Shown in pieces: positions 24,748-33,812 of a stretch of 64,000 nucleotides of DNA; the first letter of the stretch is position 1; each line of letters starts with the position of its first letter. The notes under the pieces are model-generated. The model did no database searches. It was given only the letters and a program-made list of their open reading frames with translations, and was not told the DNA's origin. Both the position numbers and the translations under genes were made by a program. The stretch covers positions 1 through 64,000 of the forward strand of contig NZ_JAPCID010000016.1 of assembly GCF_027587175.1 (NCBI RefSeq), written 5' to 3'. The DNA is from Solirubrobacter deserti. Lineage in GTDB: Bacteria; Actinomycetota; Thermoleophilia; Solirubrobacterales; Solirubrobacteraceae.

Positions 24748-25884
24748 ATGACCGTCGTCGGCGTCCCCACAGAGATCAAAGTCGATGAGCACCGCGTCGG
24801 GCTGACCCCGGCGGGCGCGCGCGAGCTGACCGGCCGCGGCCACACCGTGCTCATCCAGGCGGGCGCGGGCGCCGGGTCCGCGATCCCGGACGCGGACTTC
24901 GTCGCCCAGGGCGCGACGATCGTCCCCGACGCCGACGCTGTGTTCGCCGACGCCGACCTCGTCGTCAAGGTCAAGGAGCCGCAGCCGGCCGAGGTCGCGC
25001 GCCTGCGTGAAGACCAGACGCTCTTCACCTACCTGCACCTGGCCCCGGACGCCGAGCTCACCCACGGCCTGATCGCCTCGGGCGCGACGTCGATCGCGTA
25101 CGAGACGGTGACCGACCCGCGCGGCCGGCTCCCGCTGCTGGCGCCGATGAGCGAGGTCGCGGGCAAGCTCGCCACGCAGGCCGGCGCCTACACGCTGCAC
25201 AAGCACTCCGGCGGGCGCGGCATCCTGCTCGGCGGCGTCGCCGGCGTGGCCGCCGCGAAGGTGATGGTCATCGGCGGCGGCGTGGTCGGCACCAACGCGG
25301 CGCGGGTCGCGATCGGCATGGGCGCCGACGTCGCGATCTACGACCGCAGCATCGAGCGCCTGCGCGAGCTCGAGCAGACGCTCGGCGGCGCGGCCGACAC
25401 GTGCTTCGCCTCGACGCTGGACGTCGAGCAGGGCATCGCCGAGGCGGACCTGATCATCGGCGCGGTGCTCGTCCACGGCGCCAAGGCCCCGTCCGTGATT
25501 CGCCGCGACCAGCTCCCGGCGCTCAAGCCGGGCGCCGTGCTCGTCGACGTCTCGATCGACCAGGGCGGCTGCTTCGAGACCTCGCGCCCGACGACCCACT
25601 CCGAGCCGACCTACGAGGTCGACGGCATCGTGCACTACTGCGTCGCGAACATGCCGGGCGCCGTGCCGATCACGTCCACGCGCGCGCTCACGAACGCCAC
25701 GCTGCCGTACGTGCTGCAGCTCGCCGACCGCGGCGTGCGCGACGCGCTGCTCGCCGACCCCGGCTTCCTCGAGGGCCTGGCGACCATCGGCGGGCGCCTG
25801 ACGAGCGAGCCGGTCGCGCGCGACCAGGGCCTCGACTTCGTCGCGCCGGCGCAGGCCCTGGAGGGCGAGCTCGCGGTCGCCTGA
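24748..25884 (+). CDS. ald: Alanine dehydrogenase
   Basis: A 378-residue NAD-dependent L-alanine dehydrogenase (pyruvate + ammonia to alanine), close in length to the mycobacterial enzyme. Catalytic residues are K76 ('LVVKVKEP') and H97 ('TYLHLAP'), and the Rossmann motif is '[23 protein letters not shown]'. '[23 protein letters not shown]' and '[22 protein letters not shown]' are family hallmarks. The divergent Lrp-type regulator probably controls it. A GGGGGGTGA purine run lies ahead of the ATG. Confidence 0.96.
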   Translation: MTVVGVPTEIKVDEHRVGLTPAGARELTGRGHTVLIQAGAGAGSAIPDADFVAQGATIVPDADAVFADADLVVKVKEPQPAEVARLREDQTLFTYLHLAPDAELTHGLIASGATSIAYETVTDPRGRLPLLAPMSEVAGKLATQAGAYTLHKHSGGRGILLGGVAGVAAAKVMVIGGGVVGTNAARVAIGMGADVAIYDRSIERLRELEQTLGGAADTCFASTLDVEQGIAEADLIIGAVLVHGAKAPSVIRRDQLPALKPGAVLVDVSIDQGGCFETSRPTTHSEPTYEVDGIVHYCVANMPGAVPITSTRALTNATLPYVLQLADRGVRDALLADPGFLEGLATIGGRLTSEPVARDQGLDFVAPAQALEGELAVA

Positions 25885-25887
25885 CGG

Positions 25888-26832
25888 CTACCCGTGGAGG
25901 CGGGCGATCGCCGGGTACGGGTTGCCGATGTCCTCGCGGTACTCGAAGTCCTCGTCGTAGACGTTGCCCGCGACGACGATCCGCCCGCGCCGGTCGACCG
26001 CGATGTGGCCGATCGTCGACCGCCCGATGTCGATGCCCGCGGGCCGGCCGAGCCGGAACTCCTTGATGCCCCGCCGCGCGAACGTCCGGTCCAGCCGGCC
26101 GCGCGCGGTGAGGCGGTACAGCGCGGCGACGTACCCGTCCGCGAACACCGAGCCCCCGAACAGGACGCGTCCGCGGCGATCTACCGTAACGGCCGAGAAC
26201 TCGATCTCGCTCTTGAACGTCCGGTGCCGCGCGAAGAAGCCGCGCGCGGCGAAGCGCCGGTCGAGCCTGCCGTTCGGCCGCAGCCGGGCGACGAAGGGAA
26301 GCTCGTAGCCGGAGTCCGAGCCGAGGATGGTGAAGGTGCCGTCCCGGCCGCGCGCGAACCCGTCGATCCAGCGCTCGTCGTAGTGGCCCGCGGGCCACGG
26401 CAGGCCGGTCCGCGTGAAGCCCGGGAGCGGCTTGCCGGAGGCGTCGAGCCCCACCAGCCGGCGCGGCTCGATCGCGTACACGCGGCCGTCGCGCTCCACG
26501 ATCATCTCCCACGCCGCGCGCAGCTCCGGCACCTCGACCGTCCCGTCGCCGCCGTAGCCGAGGTCGGGCCGGCCGTCGCGCTCGAAGCGCCACAGCGTCA
26601 CGCCGGCCTGCCCGGCCCGTGAGCCGGCGACGACGATCCGGCCGCGCCCGTCGACCCCGAACGCGTCGATCCCGCCGGCCACCATGTCGACCGTGATCGT
26701 CACGCCGGCGGCCGCGCCGGCCGGGAGCACCTGCACCTGCCTGGTCCCGGCGAGTCGGTTCTGCACCAGCCCGAACCGCCCGGCCGTCCGCTCGAAGAAG
26801 TACGCCGGAGCCGCGAGCGGCGAGCGACGCAC
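25888..26832 (-). pseudogene. Delta-60 repeat (beta-propeller-like) secreted protein, frameshifted
   Basis: A frame of 314 residues carries delta-60-type repeats: 'DGRPDLGYGGDGTVEV', 'NGRLDRRFAARGFFA' and 'RGRLDRTFARRGIKEF', alternating with 'VDRRGRIVVAGN' strands. These repeats form secreted beta structures. The frame lacks a good start: its first codon is an internal GTG. The missing signal peptide is in another frame from the ATG at 26869 (MAVRRALTIAALGASLA). Dropping one base at the GG of 26819-26820 joins the two into an uninterrupted signal peptide ending 'LALAAPAYFFERTAG'. It is thus either a true frameshift or a sequencing error. Confidence 0.75.
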
Positions 26833-26859
26833 CGAGGGCCGCGATGGTCAGTGCGCGCC

Positions 26860-27138
26860 TCACAGCCATTCGGTCCTGAACACCGGGCTGGCGTGGATGT
26901 CGACGGTGATCAGCCGACCCGTGCCGGTGTTCTTGAACGCGTGCGGCGTGTTCGGCGGCGCGACCACCGGCGGTTCTCCGCCACGCACCACGAGCGTCTC
27001 GTCCCCGAGCGTGAACGTCGCCTCGCCCTCGACGATCACGAACACCTCCTCGTACGGGTGACGGTGCAGCGCCGGCCCCGCGCCAGGCGCCATGTCGTTC
27101 GTGATGACGGACATCGTCTCGCTGTGGAAGTCGGCCAT
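26860..27138 (-). CDS. Small cupin-domain protein
   Basis: A 92-residue single-cupin protein. Metal ligands are in 'LHRHPYEEVFVIVEGEATFTLGD' (first cupin motif with H, H, E) and 'NTPHAFKNTGTGRLITVDIH' (second motif with H). The product probably binds a metal and a small carboxylate or acts as a dioxygenase-like enzyme or sensor. The short length is normal for this subfamily. Its stop overlaps the signal-peptide start of the frameshifted delta-60 protein, so the two are in one transcription unit. It is divergent from the FrnE-like gene 38 bp away. Confidence 0.9.
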   Translation of the reverse strand: MADFHSETMSVITNDMAPGAGPALHRHPYEEVFVIVEGEATFTLGDETLVVRGGEPPVVAPPNTPHAFKNTGTGRLITVDIHASPVFRTEWL

Positions 27139-27162
27139 GCGGCGGACGCTACAGGGGTCACT

Positions 27163-27178
27163 ATACTTTCTGAAGTAT
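27163..27178. promoter_or_regulatory. ATACTT-N4-AAGTAT dyad at the frnE-like start
   Basis: A perfect 6-bp inverted repeat, ATACTT and AAGTAT with TCTG between, lies in the 38-bp gap between divergent cupin and FrnE-like genes and touches the ATG of the latter. It is A/T-rich in a very GC-rich region, so it may be an operator or part of a promoter. The cognate regulator is not identified. Confidence 0.5.
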
Positions 27179-27821
27179 GAGCGACGTGATCAAGGTCGAC
27201 GTGTGGTCCGACATCGCCTGCCCGTGGTGCTACATCGGCAAGCGCAAGTTCGAGGCCGGGTCCGCCGGCTTCCCGGTCGAGGTCGAGTATCACTCGTTCG
27301 AGCTGGCGCCGGACACGCCGGTGGACTTCCAGGGCTCGGAGATCGACTTCCTGGTCGCGCACAAGGGCATGCCGGCCGAGCAGGTCAAGCCGATGCTCGA
27401 CCACGTCGCGGGCATCGCGGCCGAGGTCGGGCTCGACTACGACTTCGACGCCCTCCAGCACACCAACACCGTCAAGGCGCACCAGCTCCTGCACTACGCG
27501 AAGGCGCACGGCCGCCAGCTCGAGATGAAGGAGCGCCTGCTGCGCGCGTACTTCGTCGAGGGCCGCCACGTCGGCCGCGTCGAGGACCTCGCGGATCTGG
27601 CCGCCGAGGTTGGGCTGGACCGCGCGGACGTCGTGCGCTCGCTCGACGCGGACGAGCACCTCGCCGCCGTCCACGCCGACCAGGAGCAGGCGATGCGCTA
27701 CGGCATCCGCGGCGTCCCGTTCTTCGTCATCGACGGCAGGTACGGCATCTCCGGCGCCCAGGCCCCCGAGGCGTTCGCGCAGGCGCTCGAGCAGGTCCAG
27801 TCCGAGCGGGTGCCGTCATGA
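27177..27821 (+). CDS. DsbA-family oxidoreductase, FrnE-like
   Basis: A 214-residue thioredoxin-fold protein. The active site CPWC sits at the start in 'WSDIACPWCYIGKRKFE', and the cis-proline loop is 'GIRGVPFFVIDGRYGISGAQAPEAF'. A helical insertion fills the middle, as in FrnE and 2-hydroxychromene-2-carboxylate isomerase relatives. It has no signal peptide, so it is cytoplasmic. It probably performs disulfide exchange or isomerisation during oxidative stress. The usual cysteine-containing C-terminal tail of many FrnE proteins is missing here but is encoded by a separate overlapping small frame immediately downstream. Confidence 0.93.
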   Translation: MSDVIKVDVWSDIACPWCYIGKRKFEAGSAGFPVEVEYHSFELAPDTPVDFQGSEIDFLVAHKGMPAEQVKPMLDHVAGIAAEVGLDYDFDALQHTNTVKAHQLLHYAKAHGRQLEMKERLLRAYFVEGRHVGRVEDLADLAAEVGLDRADVVRSLDADEHLAAVHADQEQAMRYGIRGVPFFVIDGRYGISGAQAPEAFAQALEQVQSERVPS

Positions 27822-27991
27822 GCGCCTTCGAGATGCTCGGCGACCCGGACGCGGCGGCCTGCGAGGGCGACGCCTGCCTGCTCTCCACCGAGGAGGCGCA
27901 GCCGGACGCTCAGACGGCCGCGGGCGTCGCGATCCAGCTGCCGAGCAAGTTGAGCGCCGCTTCGGAGGCGCTGCCCGGCTCGGGCGTGTAG
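27818..27991 (+). CDS. Small ORF: detached FrnE-type cysteine tail
   Basis: A 57-codon frame starting ATG four bases inside the stop of the FrnE-like gene. Its first 24 residues (MSAFEMLGDPDAAACEGDAC...) resemble the cysteine-containing C-terminal tail of FrnE proteins ('ACxxxxC' pattern). The last part overlaps the convergent XRE gene and looks unconstrained. It may be a translationally coupled small protein, or the true tail of FrnE separated by a frameshift. There is no other frame with coding character here. A short, low-confidence call. Confidence 0.5.
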   Translation: MSAFEMLGDPDAAACEGDACLLSTEEAQPDAQTAAGVAIQLPSKLSAASEALPGSGV

Positions 27992-28749
27992 ACCGCCATC
28001 GGCACGTCGTCGGCCGCGAACGTGAGCATCTCGTAGTTGACCGTCACCTCGCCCACGAGCGGATGCCGCACGCGCTTGACGCCGGCCTGGTGGGCGTGGA
28101 CGGTGTGCGCCGCCCACCACGTGCGGAACGCCTCGCTGCGAGTGGAGAGCTCGCCGACGAGCGACGTCAGCGCGGGGTCGCACGGGTTGGCCCCGGCGTA
28201 GCTGCGCAGCGAGCCCACGGTGGCCTTCGCGATCTGCTCCCAGTCGACCCAGAACGTCCGCGCCGCGGGATCCAGGAACAGGAAGCGCGCGCTGTTGGCG
28301 CCTTCCGGGCTGTCGAAGAGTGGCTCGAACAGGGCGCGGCCGAGCGCGTTGGCGCCGATGTAGTCGCCGCGCGCGTTGATGACGACCGCCGCGGCCTGGA
28401 TCGTGTCCAGGACGCGCTGGGCGATCGGGCGCAGCGCGGCCGGCTCGGCGCGCGGCGTGGGGCACGCGGGCCCGGCGGCGCGGGCGAGGTCGAACAGGTG
28501 CGAGCGCTCGGTGGCGTTGAGCCGCAGCGCGTCGGCGAGCGCGCCGAGCACGCTGTCGGACGGGCTCGTGGCCTGTCCGCGCTCGAGGCGCTTGTAGTAC
28601 TCCACGCTCACGCCGGCCAGCGACGCGACCTCTTCGCGCCGCAGCCCGGCGACCTGGCGCCGGCCGTGCACGGGGATGCCGACGTCGGCGGGCGTGACGG
28701 CCGCCCGGCGCGCGGCGAGGAACTGCGACAGCTCGCGCGATTGGCCCAT
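27910..28749 (-). CDS. XRE-family regulator with MmyB-like ligand-binding domain
   Basis: A 279-residue protein. An N-terminal Xre HTH (about 10-65, 'GLRREEVASLAGVSVEYYKRLERGQATSPSDSVL') is followed by a MmyB-like PAS/ligand-binding domain (about 110-270), of the common actinobacterial kind that sits next to a dehydrogenase it regulates. The ATG at 28749 begins just ahead of the HTH. The gene is divergent from a zinc alcohol dehydrogenase 106 bp away, and nested inverted repeats in that gap are the probable operator. The 3' end overlaps the small FrnE-tail frame by 82 bases. Confidence 0.92.
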   Translation of the reverse strand: MGQSRELSQFLAARRAAVTPADVGIPVHGRRQVAGLRREEVASLAGVSVEYYKRLERGQATSPSDSVLGALADALRLNATERSHLFDLARAAGPACPTPRAEPAALRPIAQRVLDTIQAAAVVINARGDYIGANALGRALFEPLFDSPEGANSARFLFLDPAARTFWVDWEQIAKATVGSLRSYAGANPCDPALTSLVGELSTRSEAFRTWWAAHTVHAHQAGVKRVRHPLVGEVTVNYEMLTFAADDVPMAVYTPEPGSASEAALNLLGSWIATPAAV

Positions 28750-28768
28750 CACTCCAATGTACGGCGAT

Positions 28769-28812
28769 CCCTGCGCGGGCCGGGGTGCCCTGCCAGTACC
28801 CCTCTCGCAGGG
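28769..28812. promoter_or_regulatory. Nested dyads between XRE regulator and ADH
   Basis: An outer pair CCCTGCG/CGCAGGG (28769-28775 and 28806-28812) and an inner pair GGGGT/ACCCC (28782-28786 and 28798-28802) share roughly one centre. They lie in the 106-bp gap between the divergent XRE and alcohol dehydrogenase genes, where an MmyB-type XRE protein would bind. Assignment is by position and symmetry. Confidence 0.55.
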
Positions 28813-28855
28813 TCCTTTCGCAGCGTGCGCCGCGCTCGCATAGTGGGCCGCGGAC

Positions 28856-29905
28856 ATGACCGTTATCACCAAGGCCAAGGCCGTCGGCGCGCTGTCGCCG
28901 ACCGCCGCACTCGGACCGCTGGAGATCGAGCGCCGCGCGCTCGGCCCGGACGACGTCCGCATCGACATCAAGTTCTGCGGCATCTGCCACTCCGACATCC
29001 ACTTCGCGCGCGGCGAGTGGGGCGAGATCCCCTACCCGGCCGTTCCGGGGCACGAGATCGCCGGCGTGGTCGCCGAGGTCGGCTCCGACGTGACCAAGTT
29101 CGCCGTCGGCGACCGGGTCGGCGTCGGCTGCATGGTCAACTCGTGCCGCGAGTGCGAGAACTGCCAGGCCGGCAACGAGCAGTACTGCATCCCCGGCAAC
29201 ACGCAGACCTACGGCTCGATCGACCGCGACGGCACCGTCACCTACGGCGGCTACTCCGACCACGTCGTCGTCAACGAGGACTTCGTGCTGCGGATCCCGG
29301 ACGAGCTCCCGCTCGACCAGGCCGCGCCGCTGCTGTGCGCCGGCATCACGACGTTCTCGCCGTTGCGCCACTGGGAGGCCGGCCCGGACAAGCAGGTCGC
29401 GGTCGTCGGGCTCGGCGGGCTCGGCCACATGGCGGTCAAGTTCGCCAAGGCGATGGGCGCCGAGGTGACCGTGCTCTCGCAGTCGCTGCGCAAGCAGCAG
29501 GACGGCCTGCGGCTGGGCGCGGACCACTACTACGCGACCAGCGACGAGGCGACGTTCGAGACGCTCGTGCACCGCTTCCACCTGATCATCAACACCGTCA
29601 GCGCGCAGGTCGACATGGGCGCTCTGCTGAGCCTCGTCAAGACCGACGGCGCGCTGGTCAACGTGGGCGCGCCCGGCGAGCCGCTGCCCGTGCCGGTGTT
29701 CTCGCTGCTGCTCCAGCGACGCTCGTTCGCGGGCTCGGGCATCGGCTCGATCGCCGAGACGCAGGAGATGCTCGACTTCTCCGCCCAGCACGGCATCGCC
29801 GCCGAGATCGAGGTCATCTCGGCCGGCCAGGTCAACGAGGCCTGGGAGCGCGTGCTCAACAGCGACGTGCGCTACCGCTTCGTGATCGACAACTCCACGC
29901 TCTGA
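28856..29905 (+). CDS. NAD(P)-dependent zinc alcohol dehydrogenase (CAD/YahK type)
   Basis: A 349-residue MDR dehydrogenase. Catalytic zinc ligands are in '[17 protein letters not shown]' and 'PGHEIAGVV', the four structural-zinc cysteines are in '[21 protein letters not shown]', and the cofactor fold is '[27 protein letters not shown]'. The pattern is that of cinnamyl-alcohol or YahK-like broad aldehyde reductases. The divergent XRE regulator probably controls it. It most likely reduces aldehydes with NADPH. The substrate is not determined by the sequence. Confidence 0.94.
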   Translation: MTVITKAKAVGALSPTAALGPLEIERRALGPDDVRIDIKFCGICHSDIHFARGEWGEIPYPAVPGHEIAGVVAEVGSDVTKFAVGDRVGVGCMVNSCRECENCQAGNEQYCIPGNTQTYGSIDRDGTVTYGGYSDHVVVNEDFVLRIPDELPLDQAAPLLCAGITTFSPLRHWEAGPDKQVAVVGLGGLGHMAVKFAKAMGAEVTVLSQSLRKQQDGLRLGADHYYATSDEATFETLVHRFHLIINTVSAQVDMGALLSLVKTDGALVNVGAPGEPLPVPVFSLLLQRRSFAGSGIGSIAETQEMLDFSAQHGIAAEIEVISAGQVNEAWERVLNSDVRYRFVIDNSTL

Positions 29906-29957
29906 CCCGGCGCGAGCGGGACGGCGGGTACGCAACGATGGGGGAATCTCCCGCGTC

Positions 29958-30518
29958 GTGTTCATCGCCGTCCTGCTCGTCGCGTGCGGCGTCGTCTTCC
30001 TGCACTTCGCGTTGGGCGGCCTCTCGTGCGCCTGGGACACGTCCTACTGCGCCGAGAGCCCGGACAAGACCACCGAGTACCGCGGCCGGCTGCAGACGCA
30101 GGACGGACGCGTGCTCGCCGACACCGAGTTCTCGGTCGAGTTCGAGTCCCGCCTCGACGAGCCGGTCGGCGGCTTCCGCACCGACGCCGACGGTGACTAC
30201 TGCGTCCGCTGGGCCCGCGAAGCCGTGTCCCCGAACGCCGTTGTCGGCGATGAGCTCGTCGGGCGGCTGGAGATCCCCGAGCCCGAGGAGCTCGTCGACG
30301 AGACCGTCGAGTGCCAGAGCAGCGACGCGAGCATCCCGTGGAACCGCACCGAGCAGCTGCGCTCGACCCCGCAGTTCCTCGGGTTGTTCGTGCCGGGCGT
30401 CGCCGCCATCGCGCTCCTCGTCTTCGGGCTCGTCCGGCCCCACCGCGCCGTCTTCTACGCCGGCTGCGCGCTGACCGCGGTGACGTGCGTGGGGTTCGCC
30501 GCGCTCTGGTTCGTGTGA
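29958..30518 (+). CDS. Membrane-anchored protein, unknown function
   Basis: A 186-residue protein from a GTG start. An N-terminal membrane helix (about 2-20) leads to an outer domain of about 110 residues with a repeat-like 'CRVLADTEFSVEFESR' beta pattern and several cysteines. Two further helices (about 140-158 and 164-184) end the protein. The outer part looks like a small Ig-like or carboxypeptidase-regulatory-like beta sandwich ('GGFRTDADGDYCVRW' is a typical turn). No family is recognised. It abuts the stop of the convergent c-di-GMP gene. Confidence 0.7.
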   Translation: MFIAVLLVACGVVFLHFALGGLSCAWDTSYCAESPDKTTEYRGRLQTQDGRVLADTEFSVEFESRLDEPVGGFRTDADGDYCVRWAREAVSPNAVVGDELVGRLEIPEPEELVDETVECQSSDASIPWNRTEQLRSTPQFLGLFVPGVAAIALLVFGLVRPHRAVFYAGCALTAVTCVGFAALWFV

Positions 30519-33374
30519 TCAGCCGAGCAGCCGGCGCACTTCCGAGACCGGGAAGCGGCGGTGCCCGGCCGCGGTGCGGTGCGCGCCGATGCGGCCCGTG
30601 TCGGCCCAGCGGCGCAGCGTGCTCGTCGAGACGCCGAGCGCCTCGGCCGCCTCGCTGAGCGGCATCGTCGCCTCGTCGTCGTGGTCGGGCTCGGGCACGA
30701 GCGTCCACTCGAGGCGCTCAGGCGGGAGTCCGTCGCGCAACAGCGTGCCGATCACATCCGCGGGCGCCGGGCGGGCGAGGCCGAAGCCCTGCGCGACGTC
30801 GCAGTCCACGCCGGCCAGCCAGGACGCCTGGTCGAGCCGCTCGACGCCCTCCGCGAGCACCGCGATGTCGAGCGCGCTCGCCATCGAGGCGATCGCGCGC
30901 AGCATCGCGCGGTCGCTCTCGTCGTGCGGGAGGCCGGCGACGAACGAGCGGTCGACCTTGATGCCGTCCAGCGGGAAGCGCTTGACGTAGTTGAGCGAGG
31001 AGTAGCCCGTGCCGAAGTCGTCGAGCAGCAGCTTGACGCCGAGGGCGTGCAGCGTCTCCAGGATCGCGGCGGGAGAGCTCGTCTCGGCCATCAGGACGGT
31101 CTCGGTGAGCTCGAGCGCGAGCCGCTCCGGCGCGATCCCCGCGCGCTCGAGCGTGCGGGCGACCTGGTCGGCGAGCCCAGGCACGGCGAGCTGGCGGCCG
31201 GACAGGTTCACGGACACGTAGATCGAGTCGTCCTGCCAGCGCGCGAGCTGACGGCAGGCCTCGTCGAGCACCCAGGCGCCGAGCGGCACGATCAGCCCCG
31301 TCTCCTCGGCGACGGGCACGAAGTCGGCGGGCGAGACCATCCCGCGCTCCGGGTGCTCCCAGCGCACGAGCGCCTCGACGCCGACGATCCGCCGCTCCCG
31401 CAACGAGACCAGCGGCTGGTAGTGGAGCCGCAGCTCGTCGCCGTCGAGCGCGCGCCGCAGGTCCTGCTCGAGCTGGAGGCGCTGCACGACGCGGCGGCGC
31501 ATCGCGGCGTCGAACAGCTCGTAGCCGGTGCCGACGCGCTCCTTCGCGCGCCGCATCGCGGTGTCGGCGTCGCGCATCAGGCCCTCCGGGCTCGCGTCGC
31601 CGCCGCCGACCGCGACCCCGAAGCCGGCCGACACGTGCAGGCGCCGATCACCGAGCACGATCGGCGCGTCGAACGTGCGCAGCAGCCGCTGCACGACCGC
31701 GAGCGCGCCGCGCTCGTCGCCGACGTGCTCGCATAGCACGCCGAACTCGTCGCCGCCGATGCGCGCGAGCGAGTCGGGGGCGCGCAGGGCGCCGTCGAGC
31801 CGCTCGGCCAGCGCCCGGATGAGGTCGTCGCCGAGGCCGTGCCCGAAGGTCTCGTTGACGTCGGTGAAGCGGTTGACATCGAGACGGATGACGGCGAGCG
31901 TCGTGTTCTCACGCGCGGCGCGCGTCACCGCGTGACCGATCCGGTCGCCGAACAGCGTGCGGGTCGGCAGGCCCGTGAGCGGGTCCAGCAGCGCGCGCCG
32001 GCGCGCGCCCGCCTCGGCGTCGCGGCGTTCGGCGGCCGCCGCCAGCAGGTGCGGGGGGGCCTCGACGGACCCGAGGTCGGACCCGGGATCGTCGTCGGTG
32101 TGGGTGGGGGGCGCGCGGCAGGTGTGCGGCGTGATCGGCACGACCAGCGCCGTCCGCACGCCGCGCGCCAGCCACACGACCGGCAGCTCGCGCGCGCTGT
32201 AGGCCACCGGCCGGTCCGGCAACGGATGGTTGAGCGCGAACGCCGCTTCTCCCGCGATCACGCGCAGCGAGCCGCCCGGCTCGGCCGACAGCACGCACGC
32301 CTGGTCGGTGCGCAGCGCGTCGACGAGCGCGGGGAGCGTCGCCGCCGCGAGTCCTTCCCAGGTGGCGTCCTCGACCGCGCGCCGGCCGATCGCGGCCAGC
32401 GCGCGCTGGCAGCGCACGTGGCGCTCGGCGCGCGCCTCGTCGCGCCGTGCATCGGTGACGTCGACGGCCTGGCAGAGCCCCAAGCGCAGCTCACCCTGGC
32501 CGTCGCGGACGAGCGAGAGCGCGATCTCGCACAGCCGCAGCTCGCCGTCCGCCCGCCGCAGCCGCGCCTCGACGGTGGCGGCCTCCACCTCGCCCGCGCG
32601 CACGCGCCGCATGCCCTCGTGGAGCGCGGGCAGATCGTCGGCGTGCACGAAGTCCCGCGGCGAGCTGTGGCGGCGCAGCTCGTCCTCGCTCACGCCCAGC
32701 AGCGCCGCCAGGTGCGGGTTGGTCTCGACGATCAGCGCCGCGCCCGGGCCGAGCGAGAACAGCGCGAGACCCACCGGGGCATGGCGGAAGGCGGCGGTGA
32801 AGCGCTCCTCGGCCAGCCGCAGCCCCCGCGCGGCGCGGGCCTCGGCGACCTCGGTGCGGCGCAGCTCCCACGCGAGCCACTCACGCTCGAGCGCTTCGCC
32901 GATCGCGGCCGCCTCACCCTCCAGGGCTTCGCGGTCGGCGCGGCTGAACGGCGCCTGCTGGGCGTGACGGGCGAGCAGGATCGCGGCACGGACGGCGCCG
33001 TCACGCTCCCGGACGGGCATGGCGAGCGCCGAGCACAGGTCGACCGCGCCCGCATGCGGACCGAACCACGCGCCCAGGTGCTCGGGCGTGCCGGACGCCA
33101 GCAGCGTCGTGCCCGCGCCGAGCAGCCCGACCGCGCGCGTGCTCGTGAACGAGGACGGCGCGCCGAGGAACTCGCTCATACGGCCGGCGATCCCGGCGTC
33201 GTCGTGGTGGCCGGCGACCGGGACGAGCGTCGAGTCCAGGTGCGAGCGGAACAACACCAGGCAACCCCCGTCGAAGCGGGTTGCGAGCATGCGCGCGACC
33301 GCCGACAGCCCTTCGTGGCCATCCTGCCGCGCACCCGCGAGCACGCGTGCCGTCTCGGCGGCGAGTTTGGTCAT
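30519..33374 (-). CDS. GAF-PAS-GGDEF-EAL protein with C-terminal MerR-like HTH
   Basis: A 951-residue c-di-GMP signalling protein. In order: a GAF-like sensor (about 10-160), a PAS domain (about 185-310, 'FRHAPVGLALFSLGPGAALIVETN'), a second GAF-like part (about 320-460), a GGDEF cyclase with 'ARIGGDEFG' near residue 540, an EAL phosphodiesterase (about 640-890) with EALVR near 665 and 'DDFGTGYSS' near 785, and a 48-residue MerR/BldC-like helix-turn-helix ('LGVSTSTLRRWADTGRIGAHR'). Both catalytic signatures are intact. The terminal HTH is unusual and suggests direct coupling of c-di-GMP turnover to DNA. The ATG at 33374 begins the first domain. Confidence 0.93.
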   Translation of the reverse strand: MTKLAAETARVLAGARQDGHEGLSAVARMLATRFDGGCLVLFRSHLDSTLVPVAGHHDDAGIAGRMSEFLGAPSSFTSTRAVGLLGAGTTLLASGTPEHLGAWFGPHAGAVDLCSALAMPVRERDGAVRAAILLARHAQQAPFSRADREALEGEAAAIGEALEREWLAWELRRTEVAEARAARGLRLAEERFTAAFRHAPVGLALFSLGPGAALIVETNPHLAALLGVSEDELRRHSSPRDFVHADDLPALHEGMRRVRAGEVEAATVEARLRRADGELRLCEIALSLVRDGQGELRLGLCQAVDVTDARRDEARAERHVRCQRALAAIGRRAVEDATWEGLAAATLPALVDALRTDQACVLSAEPGGSLRVIAGEAAFALNHPLPDRPVAYSARELPVVWLARGVRTALVVPITPHTCRAPPTHTDDDPGSDLGSVEAPPHLLAAAAERRDAEAGARRRALLDPLTGLPTRTLFGDRIGHAVTRAARENTTLAVIRLDVNRFTDVNETFGHGLGDDLIRALAERLDGALRAPDSLARIGGDEFGVLCEHVGDERGALAVVQRLLRTFDAPIVLGDRRLHVSAGFGVAVGGGDASPEGLMRDADTAMRRAKERVGTGYELFDAAMRRRVVQRLQLEQDLRRALDGDELRLHYQPLVSLRERRIVGVEALVRWEHPERGMVSPADFVPVAEETGLIVPLGAWVLDEACRQLARWQDDSIYVSVNLSGRQLAVPGLADQVARTLERAGIAPERLALELTETVLMAETSSPAAILETLHALGVKLLLDDFGTGYSSLNYVKRFPLDGIKVDRSFVAGLPHDESDRAMLRAIASMASALDIAVLAEGVERLDQASWLAGVDCDVAQGFGLARPAPADVIGTLLRDGLPPERLEWTLVPEPDHDDEATMPLSEAAEALGVSTSTLRRWADTGRIGAHRTAAGHRRFPVSEVRRLLG

Positions 33375-33416
33375 CGGATTCGAATGGTCAGAACATTTCG
33401 GAGCTAGCGTTGCGGG

Positions 33417-33812
33417 ATGGACTTTCCCCATGTCCTCGCCATTCCAACCCGCTGGATGGACAACGACGTCTACGGGCACGTCAACAACGTCCAGTACTAC
33501 GCGTACTTCGACACCGTCATCAACGAGTACCTGATCGCCGCCGGCGGGCTGGACATCCACGCCGGCGAGGCGATCGGCGTGTGCGCGGAGTCCCACTGCA
33601 CCTACCACGCGCCGCTCGCGTTCCCGACCACGGTCAACGCCGGCCTGCGCGTGTCCAAGCTGAGCCGCTCGAGCGTGACCTACGAGCTCGCGCTGCACGA
33701 CGGCGACGCGGCCGAGCCCGCCGCCACGGGCTGGTTCGTGCACGTGTTCGTCGACCGGGTCACGCGGCGCCCGGTAGCGATCCCGGACGGCATCCGCGCC
33801 GCCCTGGAGCGC

